Made by a program: the position numbers and the translations under genes | Shown: positions 8,084 through 15,774 of the stretch, in pieces | How the letters are laid out: each line of letters opens with the position of its first letter | Numbering within the stretch: the stretch's first letter is position 1 | Assembly: GCA_001460835.1 (NCBI GenBank) | Contig: CYKH01000925.1 | Coordinates: 1-21,641, forward strand | Reading direction: 5' to 3' | DNA length: 21,641 bases | DNA from: Bodo saltans | Lineage: Eukaryota; Euglenozoa; Kinetoplastea; Eubodonida; Bodonidae | Notes under the pieces: generated by a model | What the model was told of the DNA's origin: nothing | The model's input: only the letters and a program-made list of their open reading frames with translations | The model's database searches: none

Positions 8084-9418
8084 AGAAATCTCTCACATTC
8101 ACACAATGCAACACAGCTCGGCCCGCTACAACCAACGTCACACAAAGCAAGAGGAGGCATGTTGCCATACTACAGGAGTTTCTGCTGCGACACAGCAGAA
8201 CTACACTATTACGGCAAACAGAAATACAGGGACACCTCTAAACTTCAAAAGGATCCTCAACAAGAACTATATCCCAGGCTCCATCGTTTTTATCAACAAG
8301 CTCCCGGAACATGGAACCCTAGTCGGTGTTCTTGGCAATGAAGTGGCGATCGGCGGGTCCACGGACGGAAACACCTTCACGTACCGCTCCAACCCAGATT
8401 ATCCCGCAGACGGCGTGAAGATGAGCTTGGATACAATTGGATTTCGTGCTGTGGCTCAAGGAGATGATGAAGTCACCGGACTGCTTGCCATTCAAGTCAC
8501 CCTCCGAGAACTGTTTATCAAAAACTACACCCTCAGGGCAACCGAGAGTACGACACCGTTGAAACTTCAGCTGCGCGCCCGTCAAGGCAACGCTATTGTG
8601 TCGCTTAAGGACCGTACCTTGCAAAGCGTTCAAATTGAAGCGCTCCCGACCAATGGTTGCATCGTCAAGCAAGCCGATGGCACCGTCATCGCATCTGCTC
8701 CAACTAAAGTTGTTGATGCTTTGCAAAACATTCTCGTGATTCCCGCTCCTGAGATGCAAGTCGGGGAGAGCTGCACGTTCAGCTATTCCGCAACACGAAG
8801 CAACGGCATCTCCACAAAACCAGCGTTTGTAACCCTAACGCGAGTTGAGCGGGGCACACTGAAGCCGCGTGCGTACAACACAAACTCCGTGTACAACGTT
8901 GATTTTGACGTCTCAAGAATGCTAGAGTTGATAGGATCCACACGCATTCCCGACTCGAACTTAACCTTCATTATCACAAAGCTCCCCGCATTCGGTCAAG
9001 TGCATGACGTGATGGACACAACGACCACACAGCTTCCAGAGTTTGGCCTCAGCGCCTCGTCGCTGCCGATTACCCTCTACGTCGGGCCCAAGACTCGTAT
9101 TGTGCTTGTGTACCAGGTCAGCCCTACACTTGTTCCCAACGCTACCACTGTCTCGCTTGAGTACATTGTGAAGGACAAGTTCGCTACATCCGCCCCCGCC
9201 AAGGTGAACATTATTCTGGACAAGAAGGGTTCCCCTATCTGCGGTGATGTGGTCATCTCCTGTGTTCTGGGACCGCCCCGTGAAGGACATAGTCCTGAAC
9301 TTCACGAACCCCAATGCTCGCACTGTGCAAAAGTTGATCCTCGTGAAGACTCCTGCGAAGCCTCTCGGTGATCTCCTCTACTCTCACACGACCATTCTCC
9401 GTCAGCGCAAAATCCGCC

Positions 9419-9791
9419 TACAACCTGGCAACTACTTCTCCGACGAGGACAATCGCTTGTCGTACCAAGTCCGCCCCTCAATGAAGCGGACTAGCGGCAA
9501 CGAGACGTACCTCTTCCGTGTTCAGAATTTCGATTGGATGTCATGTGTCGGGAAGGTCACGTTTATCGTTATGCAGCACGATGCACAAGTCGTTCCTGAT
9601 GCGAAGCTTAACATTCGTCGCGAAATTGTCCGCTTGAACGGGTACACCCCTTTGCCACTGTGGGGAACAGCGAATAAGACAATCGTCAGGCCCTCGTCTG
9701 TAATTCTGTCAACGAGCCCAACTTATGGCTCCATTTATCAACTGACTGAAGATGCCCCATACGACGCAGGCAGAATGTATCGCGTCAACCT
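9419..9791 (+). repeat. 373-bp direct tandem repeat, copy 1
   Basis: This copy is followed directly by a second copy at 9792-10164. By eye the two differ at only two positions (9480 A against 9853 T; 9519 T against 9892 C). Both are third-position synonymous changes (Ser TCA/TCT, Arg CGT/CGC) in the cadherin-like protein. The length is not a multiple of three, so the duplication moves the downstream frame. Confidence 0.95.
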
Positions 9792-10164
9792 TACAACCTG
9801 GCAACTACTTCTCCGACGAGGACAATCGCTTGTCGTACCAAGTCCGCCCCTCTATGAAGCGGACTAGCGGCAACGAGACGTACCTCTTCCGCGTTCAGAA
9901 TTTCGATTGGATGTCATGTGTCGGGAAGGTCACGTTTATCGTTATGCAGCACGATGCACAAGTCGTTCCTGATGCGAAGCTTAACATTCGTCGCGAAATT
10001 GTCCGCTTGAACGGGTACACCCCTTTGCCACTGTGGGGAACAGCGAATAAGACAATCGTCAGGCCCTCGTCTGTAATTCTGTCAACGAGCCCAACTTATG
10101 GCTCCATTTATCAACTGACTGAAGATGCCCCATACGACGCAGGCAGAATGTATCGCGTCAACCT
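9792..10164 (+). repeat. 373-bp direct tandem repeat, copy 2
   Basis: Second unit of the tandem duplication in the cadherin-like gene. Copy 1 ends CGCGTCAACCT and runs directly into TACAACCTGG; copy 2 ends with the same CGCGTCAACCT and then continues into the unique sequence GCTTGGTC. With one unit absent, the reading frame across this region would be continuous. Confidence 0.95.
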
Positions 10165-11437
10165 GCTTGGTCAAGCGCGATCTTACTGCGTTCGTCGTAA
10201 CTGTGAGGACTACCGTGGCGATGCCGTCAATTCCGGTGATAAAGTCTTTCGCAAGGAATTGTGGGAAGAGGAGGGTCTCACAGAAAGCACACGTTTCTGG
10301 ATCTTGTACAAAGCCCCTGCGAGCCTCCCAGAAGGCACCACGCTTAACACTTTCACAGACACGTTTGAGTATCATTTCTTCAATGATGCAGGACAACAGA
10401 GCGAAGTCCAGCGTGTGACGATTTCATTCCGCAAAGCCGTCAAACGCGTCGTTGAATGCCGCTACACCGTCAATGATCTTCCCGATCTCAACTTCGATCG
10501 CCAGCAACAAACGTTCATCAAGTGCGTGTTGTCAAACGCGACAAATCAAGCGGTGATGATTCCTGAGTTTGATAAATATCGCCGCCACGGTGCGGAGGTC
10601 AACTTCCGCATGTTTCAGTTCCGCCAAGATGGCAATCGCATGTACACTGGCGATCGGCTCGCAAACACGTCGCGCGACAATGTCGTCGGTATGTGGCTTG
10701 ATAATCAGAACACTGTGCTCGTCGTACCTTCGGCCCGAGCGCGCACAATCAACTTCCAGTTTCGTGCTATGATTTACAATCTCACATCCTCAGGCGTCCT
10801 CGCACCTCCTCCCGAGTTAGTGCGAGTGCGCGTGATTCGTGACAACACTCCGCCGTTTTGGAACTACGACTACATCACTGAAAGTGGTACGTTAGAACTA
10901 TCAACAGGGGTCACAAAAGCGATTGATGTGACCGCGGAAGACCTTGAAGACGACCTGCTCCAGTTTCGGCTTGCGCAAGGCGTGTCAAAAGGCGTTTTGT
11001 ACTTCGAGGATCTGCGATTTGGTATTGGCACTTTGACGATTGTCGAAACTGGCTCCGTTATGCGTGTCCCCAAGGGTGCAATCGCTCGCCAGACCGCTCG
11101 CTTTTATTACAAAGTAGACAGCCGTGAGGGGTGGACGTATCCTCAGTACGACAACTTCACGCTCTACGCCGATGGTGGTGGTGTGCTGTCGCTTGCGTTG
11201 GTGTATAACATTACCATCACGAGCGATGGCAATGCCAATGTGTCGCAAGGAAAGTCCTTCACTGTCTCATTCAGCACTGTGGTGTTCGCACTTCTTACCG
11301 TTGTCGCCGTGTTGCTGATAGCGTTAGCAGTGGTGCTTCGCCGAAGGGGCATGAACAAGTTTACGTCGCTTTCAGCCGACACAGAAAGTGATGACGGCAA
11401 TGACCCAACGGCATCCAAAGAGCAAAGTGATGAGTGA

Positions 11438-11640
11438 GGAAATGTTTGGAATTCGCCCAAGAAATGGAACAACATGGGGGATCGGATCTCGAGAAGACCA
11501 GTGGTTACAAATCATACTTCGACGAGCCGACTCTGGGGTCCAATCCGGCGGGACAAGCTCAGACGAGACGCGCAGCGCTTGCACACGAAGAGGGGGCCGT
11601 TTCAACTCCATCTTTTGACCCGCATGGTCTACTTTCCTCG
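11438..11640 (+). pseudogene. Out-of-frame continuation of the cadherin-like cytoplasmic tail
   Basis: Past the TGA at 11435-11437 the next frame encodes a composition typical of a cytoplasmic tail: EFAQEMEQHGGSDLEKTSGY, then YFDEPTLGSNPAGQAQTRRA and SFDPHGLLSSSS. The DNA stays GC-balanced and turns T-rich only at about 11655. The likely explanation is an indel between about 11425 and 11450 that created the present stop, so the intact protein would have a tail about 65 residues longer. The region could instead be a separate small frame, but no ATG opens it suitably. Confidence 0.5.
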
Positions 11641-11769
11641 TCAAGCAAGCACCGTTTTCATTTTTTTCAAAACATTTGCAAAAATTTCCAGAACTGCCAA
11701 CTTTTTTGCTCCATTGGGGCGTACAAACCATAAACGCGGCACTCCCTTACCTGGAAGGGGGGTGCTGCG

Positions 11770-11868
11770 AAGGAGAAACTGCGAGATTGGGCAGTGACCA
11801 TGGACAACATAGACGAGGCCATTTCCCATTTCTGTATGGTGACGTCTGGCGCACATCGTCAGAAAATA
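11770..11868 (+). pseudogene. Relic of a third Stealth gene (CR3-CR4 linker region)
   Basis: About 100 bases match 5514-5612 of the complete Stealth gene, with roughly eleven substitutions by eye and one inserted base. Translation gives KEKLRDWAVTMDNIDEAI then SHFCMVTSGA, against the intact EKLRDWVVTMDNKDEAI then YHFCMMTTGA. The inserted base just after the Gly-Ala codons shifts the frame, and homology ends soon after. The block GACGTCTGGCG agrees with the first Stealth gene rather than the second. Nothing upstream or downstream aligns clearly to the rest of a Stealth gene. Confidence 0.8.
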
Positions 11869-11911
11869 TTGTTTTCTCTTTTCGCTCGAAAGTTTTGTTA
11901 TTAGATACACT

Positions 11912-11990
11912 CACACTGCGCGATATTTTGTCGTTGTTTGGCATGAAAGGTCTACGAGATGACACGATGTGCTCTGAAACTCACCGATGT
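11912..11990 (+). repeat. Leader segment duplicated upstream of both GT8 copies (copy 2)
   Basis: This is the counterpart of 7006-7085. It lies upstream of the probable acceptor AG at 12026-12027, so it would be removed from the mature GT8 mRNA. Differences between the copies are few, and several are third-position in the frame encoding DILSLFGMKGLRDDTMCSE. Confidence 0.7.
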
Positions 11991-12006
11991 GTATGTCTAT
12001 CATCAG

Positions 12007-12027
12007 TTTTTGTTTTTTTTTTCTTAG
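12007..12027 (+). promoter_or_regulatory. Candidate trans-splice acceptor of the GT8 gene
   Basis: A near-pure T tract ends in TTCTTAG with AG at 12026-12027. An ATG at 12058 lies between it and the GT8 ATG at 12156. That upstream ATG opens a frame of only four codons (Met-Val-stop type), so it may act as a short upstream ORF, or a later AG may be used. Confidence 0.4.
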
Positions 12028-12155
12028 AGGAGAGAAACAGGAACGCACTTGACCAAAATGGTCTGACCAGTCTCTCGCACTTAAAGTTCAAGTGTTAGCA
12101 GCAATTGGGTGGGAAGACAAGATTGGTCTCGAGGCAAATCATAACAACAGTTACA

Positions 12156-13652
12156 ATGTTCTCCACTGCAGTACGCCTTCGAATCATTCTCGTGGTTCTG
12201 TCAACAGTTGCCATTCTTCAGTTGCACAATGTACTGACGAGGACATCTGTTTTCATTCTTGACCGTGAGACTCCTCTCCCCATATCCCCTGACCAACCAC
12301 AAGTCGCGAAGACGCAAATCACGGAGCCTCTGATTGGTATGGAGAGCGACAACGTCACTGCGCAGCCGCTGTTATCGAATGAGCGGCGTTGCCCATCGCA
12401 TCCCCAACAAAATGTGCTTTATCGTAATGACGTAAAGGAAGTACCACCACCGCGGATGGTCATCTGCATGATAGCTCATGGATGGAAAGCACAAGGCTAC
12501 GAAGACGTAAATTCTATCAAAGGAAGTCGCCGCTCGATGGACCTTGCCTTACGAGGTATTCTACGAAGAGTCTCCAATAAATGCAGGCTCTCCAATAAAT
12601 GCAGGCTCCACTTTTACTTTATCACTGGAGAAGAGGACGCGAGGAGGATTCGAGAAGAATCGATCCTTGGGGAGCTGCTCCTACAAAATAAGGAGGGGAA
12701 CAGCGGTCGCATCATAGCACCAACGAACATTACGTTCACGTTCATGCCGTTAGACGAGGCCCAACTTTCTCATTGGTTACGTGACATTGGCCACGTTCCG
12801 ACGCATCGTACAGGCGCTGCGGGGAATGTGAAGTTCTTTTACCCACAACTTCTACCCCACGAAGAGAAGGTGCTCATGTTGGATAGCGACGTGCTGGTCG
12901 ATAGAGATATTTGTGAACTCTGGGAGCACTTTCAGTTCTTCCCGCGAGATCAACTGTTTGCGTTTGCGCCACAGAAAGTTCCGATGCAGATCAGCAAGGA
13001 TAACCAGTTCAACGCAGGTGTGGCGCTGCTTCACCTGGAGCGCATGCGTCAAGCCAATTGGTTGACGTTGGCGCGCAGTTCTATTGCAGCCTGGGATGCA
13101 TCGCCGTCACAATCTCCCAAGTGTTGTGCTCATGGAGACCAGTCGGTATTCCATATGGTGCGCTGGTACAGACCTTTGGTGTTTCAATATGTACTTCCAC
13201 GGTGGTGGAACTTGAACAAATGCCACAGCTACATGAAGTTCGAAGAGCATTACCGAAGATTTATAGATCGAAGAAACACGGAAAGCCACCAGAGGAAGAA
13301 GCGATGCTGGTTGCTTAACGACCTCTCGAGCAACAGCACCACTTTAGCTCAAGTTATTGAACACACGAAGGTGACGCCGAAGTTTTCTGAGCTTGTCATT
13401 CAGACTGAACACTCCCCACAACAGTCACATGGAGCTTTGAATCATCAACAGGAGCGCTACGTCATGGATGGTACGAAGCCACTACTTGATGAGGAAGACG
13501 TTTTTGTTGGTATCGTGCATTTAGGGTGCTGCAAGAGGTGCTCACGGCGCCATTTGAAATCATCTGCTCGATGGCAGCGGTTGCTTGCCGACATCGAGGC
13601 GTTTGATGCCGTTGCAATGCGCCGCAAACTCAAAGCATTGTCGAGAGCGTAA
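12156..13652 (+). CDS. GT8-family glycosyltransferase, LARGE-like, type II membrane protein (498 aa)
   Basis: Predicted Golgi glycosyltransferase using a nucleotide sugar, most similar in motif pattern to the GT8 domain of LARGE and glucoside xylosyltransferases. Seen: an N-terminal signal anchor (about residues 8-28, RIILVVLSTVAILQLHNVL); a stem; the catalytic domain from about 95. The DxD-type motif is LDSDVLV (DSD 243-245), preceded by FFYPQLLP and followed by ELW. Then NQFNAGVALLHL (Asn-Ala-Gly 286-288), HGDQSVFH (Asp-Gln 328-329), LPRWWNLN, and a C-terminal GIVHLG (His 455), which match the usual GT8 order. The length fits an anchored single-domain enzyme. The start is the first ATG giving the anchor. 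A truncated duplicate lies at 7112-7590 and Stealth sequence lies upstream, which suggests a glycan-related locus. Donor, acceptor and linkage cannot be told from sequence. Confidence 0.8.
   Translation: MFSTAVRLRIILVVLSTVAILQLHNVLTRTSVFILDRETPLPISPDQPQVAKTQITEPLIGMESDNVTAQPLLSNERRCPSHPQQNVLYRNDVKEVPPPRMVICMIAHGWKAQGYEDVNSIKGSRRSMDLALRGILRRVSNKCRLSNKCRLHFYFITGEEDARRIREESILGELLLQNKEGNSGRIIAPTNITFTFMPLDEAQLSHWLRDIGHVPTHRTGAAGNVKFFYPQLLPHEEKVLMLDSDVLVDRDICELWEHFQFFPRDQLFAFAPQKVPMQISKDNQFNAGVALLHLERMRQANWLTLARSSIAAWDASPSQSPKCCAHGDQSVFHMVRWYRPLVFQYVLPRWWNLNKCHSYMKFEEHYRRFIDRRNTESHQRKKRCWLLNDLSSNSTTLAQVIEHTKVTPKFSELVIQTEHSPQQSHGALNHQQERYVMDGTKPLLDEEDVFVGIVHLGCCKRCSRRHLKSSARWQRLLADIEAFDAVAMRRKLKALSRA
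12571..12606 (+). repeat. 18-bp in-frame tandem duplication inside the GT8 gene
   Basis: The unit TCTCCAATAAATGCAGGC occurs twice with no difference, giving SNKCRL twice in the protein just before the strand HFYFITG. It adds six residues and keeps the frame. The pseudogene copy is deleted across the first part of this area and shows only one TGCAGGC. Confidence 0.95.
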
Positions 13653-13721
13653 CATTCCAGCTCACAGTCCACAGAGCACACCTTTTCTTGCGCGCACCAC
13701 ACTCACTGAGATCAACGCACG

Positions 13722-13777
13722 TTTTTTCGTATTTCTTCACCCTTTTTGTTGCTGCTGTCCTCCACACAACGTTCAAG
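13722..13777 (+). promoter_or_regulatory. Candidate trans-splice acceptor of the 13833 gene
   Basis: A pyrimidine-rich stretch (TTTTTTCGTATTTCTTCACC, then CCTTTTTGTTGCTGCTGTCC) precedes the first AG at 13776-13777. No ATG occurs between it and the ATG at 13833, giving a 5' UTR of about 55 nt. That UTR contains an imperfect repeat of ACGAACAAGC-ACACAA. Confidence 0.5.
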
Positions 13778-13832
13778 AGAACGAACAAGCGACACAAGTA
13801 AACGAACAAGCCACACAACAAGGACAACAATT

Positions 13833-15518
13833 ATGAACGAGGCGACTACATTGCGCCTTCATGAATCGCTCAGCCAAAGCCAGGCCGTTTTCCATCGAGC
13901 CGCTTCGACACCACTGTTGGGCCCAAGTACCATTCCCCATCCCGCACTGGGCAATCTTTTTTCACCAGATAATAGCCATGTCACAGCCTCTGTCATGGCT
14001 TCAATGCAACAAACAGTGGAGAAGCTTATCTTGCGAGTCGCCAAACTTGAGAGCCTCGTATTCTTGTTAGAAACCGAACGAAACACTGGAGGGGGAGGAT
14101 CAGGCTTGCTGTCAAGCGGATCCACCGTCAACCTGTTTCAAGACGTGCGAGCAACGTTGTATGAGACAATGGAGCCCGTTCGAGAGCAACTTCGACGACA
14201 CGAGGCCATCCTCATGGACGTGGTGCAGTCCCTTAACCATGCTGCGGGGTGGGGCTACTACAAACAGCGCAGTAGTGGCGATGCCGCTCCGCCCTCTCCA
14301 CGACAAGGTGAACATCATCAAGGAGCAGGCAACGTTTCCTCGAGAAAGCATGCGGCCGCTACCGCATCAGCGCCCCTAGCTCAAGGCACTCGCCAACGCA
14401 AGAACAGTCTTGGCAGAGAAGACGACGACGACAACGTAAAGCACCATGATCAACCACATCACAACAACGACGCGTTCGTTATGGTGTCACCCCTTACAAA
14501 AGCAGACACATCGCATCTCACCGCCGCTACGGCGTCGTTCATGCCGATCGTCCAAGTTGATCCGAGCACCGCAAACTTGGAAGAACGAATTGTCAGAATG
14601 CGGCGCCTTGCGGGAGCTTTAGGCAGCGGTGTTCCGCTTGGGTCGGCCACTGTCTCCCCAAGGAAAAGCCGCAAGGATAACAAAGACAAGAAGAAGAAGA
14701 AACATCACCACGAGTCGGACGATACCTCATCAGCCACGAGTTCCTTCTCTGAGAGTGACCAGTCACCGATTCGACACCACTACACAACTACAACAGAGGT
14801 TGAGTCCTCGACACAGCCCAATGCAACATCCTCTGGGGCAACGACAACCACAACATTTATCGATGAGGCGACGTCAACAGCGTCAGATGCACGTCATTAT
14901 CTTCAGCATCATCATGGTACCGGAGGCGACACCACGACCAATGATGAGGCGAAGGAGTTGATTCACAACGTGAAGAAGATCCTCCGCAAGACTGGTGACG
15001 ATGCAGGCGGCATCGCTGCCACTTCTGGTTTAGAAACTACGTCCACGACCACTACGACGACAACCAACAGCTCACTCCTTCTTCATCAGCAGCGCCACTA
15101 CAATGGCAATACATCAACGCACCTTAGCACCCCGCAGCGCGCTGTGAGGTTCGGGTTGGATGATTCGTTGGCAACTCCGCTCCCTGCCCGATACCAGACG
15201 GGTTCTATGTTTGGTGCTGGTGGTGGTGGTGGGAGAATGGTCACCAGCGATACAACGTCTACATCGTCAACATCGGGCAACCATCATCACACTCACAACG
15301 ATCCCTCCAACTATTATCGTACAGGTGTTCAACTTCTTCAGAGCCCAGGATCTGCAACATCGTTTCAACAAAGCAGACTGTTAGCCAACAACAACGCGTA
15401 CCCCCAGCATTACGCCACCGGGAGCGGTGCCTTGCGCTCTGGGCCACTGGACTTTCCTCAAGACTCCTCAAGCTTGAGCGATGGGTACCAAGAGTTGTTG
15501 AAGCGAATGCATATGTAG
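13833..15518 (+). CDS. Hypothetical low-complexity protein with a short N-terminal coiled coil (561 aa)
   Basis: I do not recognise this protein. Residues about 50-85 (MQQTVEKLILRVAKLESLVF) and about 95-130 (RATLYETMEPVREQLRRHEA) are heptad-like helices that could mediate oligomerisation. The rest is predicted disordered: a basic Lys/His cluster near 285-295 (KDNKDKKKKKHHH), Ser/Thr-rich blocks, a poly-Thr run, a poly-Gly run and many histidines. There is no signal peptide, membrane segment or enzymatic motif, so a cytosolic or cytoskeletal scaffold is the plainest guess. The start is the first ATG after a good acceptor, and the frame upstream has no other ATG. The gap to the next gene is short, as expected in a polycistronic cluster. 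Composition is normal for a real gene. Confidence 0.7.
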   Translation: MNEATTLRLHESLSQSQAVFHRAASTPLLGPSTIPHPALGNLFSPDNSHVTASVMASMQQTVEKLILRVAKLESLVFLLETERNTGGGGSGLLSSGSTVNLFQDVRATLYETMEPVREQLRRHEAILMDVVQSLNHAAGWGYYKQRSSGDAAPPSPRQGEHHQGAGNVSSRKHAAATASAPLAQGTRQRKNSLGREDDDDNVKHHDQPHHNNDAFVMVSPLTKADTSHLTAATASFMPIVQVDPSTANLEERIVRMRRLAGALGSGVPLGSATVSPRKSRKDNKDKKKKKHHHESDDTSSATSSFSESDQSPIRHHYTTTTEVESSTQPNATSSGATTTTTFIDEATSTASDARHYLQHHHGTGGDTTTNDEAKELIHNVKKILRKTGDDAGGIAATSGLETTSTTTTTTTNSSLLLHQQRHYNGNTSTHLSTPQRAVRFGLDDSLATPLPARYQTGSMFGAGGGGGRMVTSDTTSTSSTSGNHHHTHNDPSNYYRTGVQLLQSPGSATSFQQSRLLANNNAYPQHYATGSGALRSGPLDFPQDSSSLSDGYQELLKRMHM

Positions 15519-15715
15519 GAAGAGAGGTGTTGTCGCACAGAAATCGAACGGAGGCACTCGCTTTTTTTCCCAAATCAAAGCAAAGAATTACAATAGAGAG
15601 AGGATACAGAGGATAGAGAGATATCATGTTGCGAGACGATTGCTTTGAAACGCATCCCATCGATGCTGTATCCTCATAGACACTCAATAATTGTACACCT
15701 TACATCAATCGGGGG

Positions 15716-15734
15716 ATTTTTCTCATCCGCGTAG
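15716..15734 (+). promoter_or_regulatory. Candidate trans-splice acceptor of the large 15775 gene
   Basis: The tract TTTTTCTCATCCGCGTAG ends with AG at 15733-15734, 40 bases before the ATG at 15775 and with no ATG between. An upstream alternative is the tract at about 15556-15572 with AG at 15579-15580; its use would leave an 17-codon upstream ORF at 15626-15679 in the leader. Confidence 0.4.
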
Positions 15735-15774
15735 ATTCATCAGCAACATAGAAGACACTGGGGAGGAAAGAAAC

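Larger units (their letters stand above)
8106..11437 (+). pseudogene. Cadherin-like repeat surface protein, frame-disrupted
   Basis: Three overlapping frames together make one protein: ATG 8106 to about 9240, then +1 to about 9791, then +2 to the stop at 11437. The ectodomain has tandem beta-sandwich repeats with a recurring Leu-Pro-x-x-Gly signature (KLPEHGTL, ALPTNGCI, KLPAFGQV, and STSPTYGSI), typical of cadherin-like domains, and many N-glycosylation sequons (KNYT, SNLT, PNAT, GNET, YNIT). Near the C-terminus lies a transmembrane segment (about 11270-11335, VVFALLTVVAVLLIALAVVL), then RRRG and an acidic tail, so it is a type I membrane protein. Oddities: no signal peptide after the ATG, a frameshift near 9231-9262, a 373-bp tandem duplication that shifts frame, and a tail that continues in another frame. 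No introns are expected in this lineage. Either it is a pseudogene or the assembly holds errors; ligand and function are unknown. Confidence 0.75.

Noticed and set aside
8028-8105. Upstream extension MCNLNVLCCVFSCLIIIAR as a signal peptide for the cadherin-like gene
   Set aside because: It begins with TTG, not ATG, has no in-frame ATG upstream before a stop at 7986, and lies within the pyrimidine tract of the probable acceptor. Its hydrophobic look comes from T-rich DNA.
9240-10164. An intron explaining the frame changes in the cadherin-like gene
   Set aside because: Cis-spliced introns are extremely rare in kinetoplastids. The coding sequence is continuous at 9240, and the second shift is fully explained by the 373-bp duplication.
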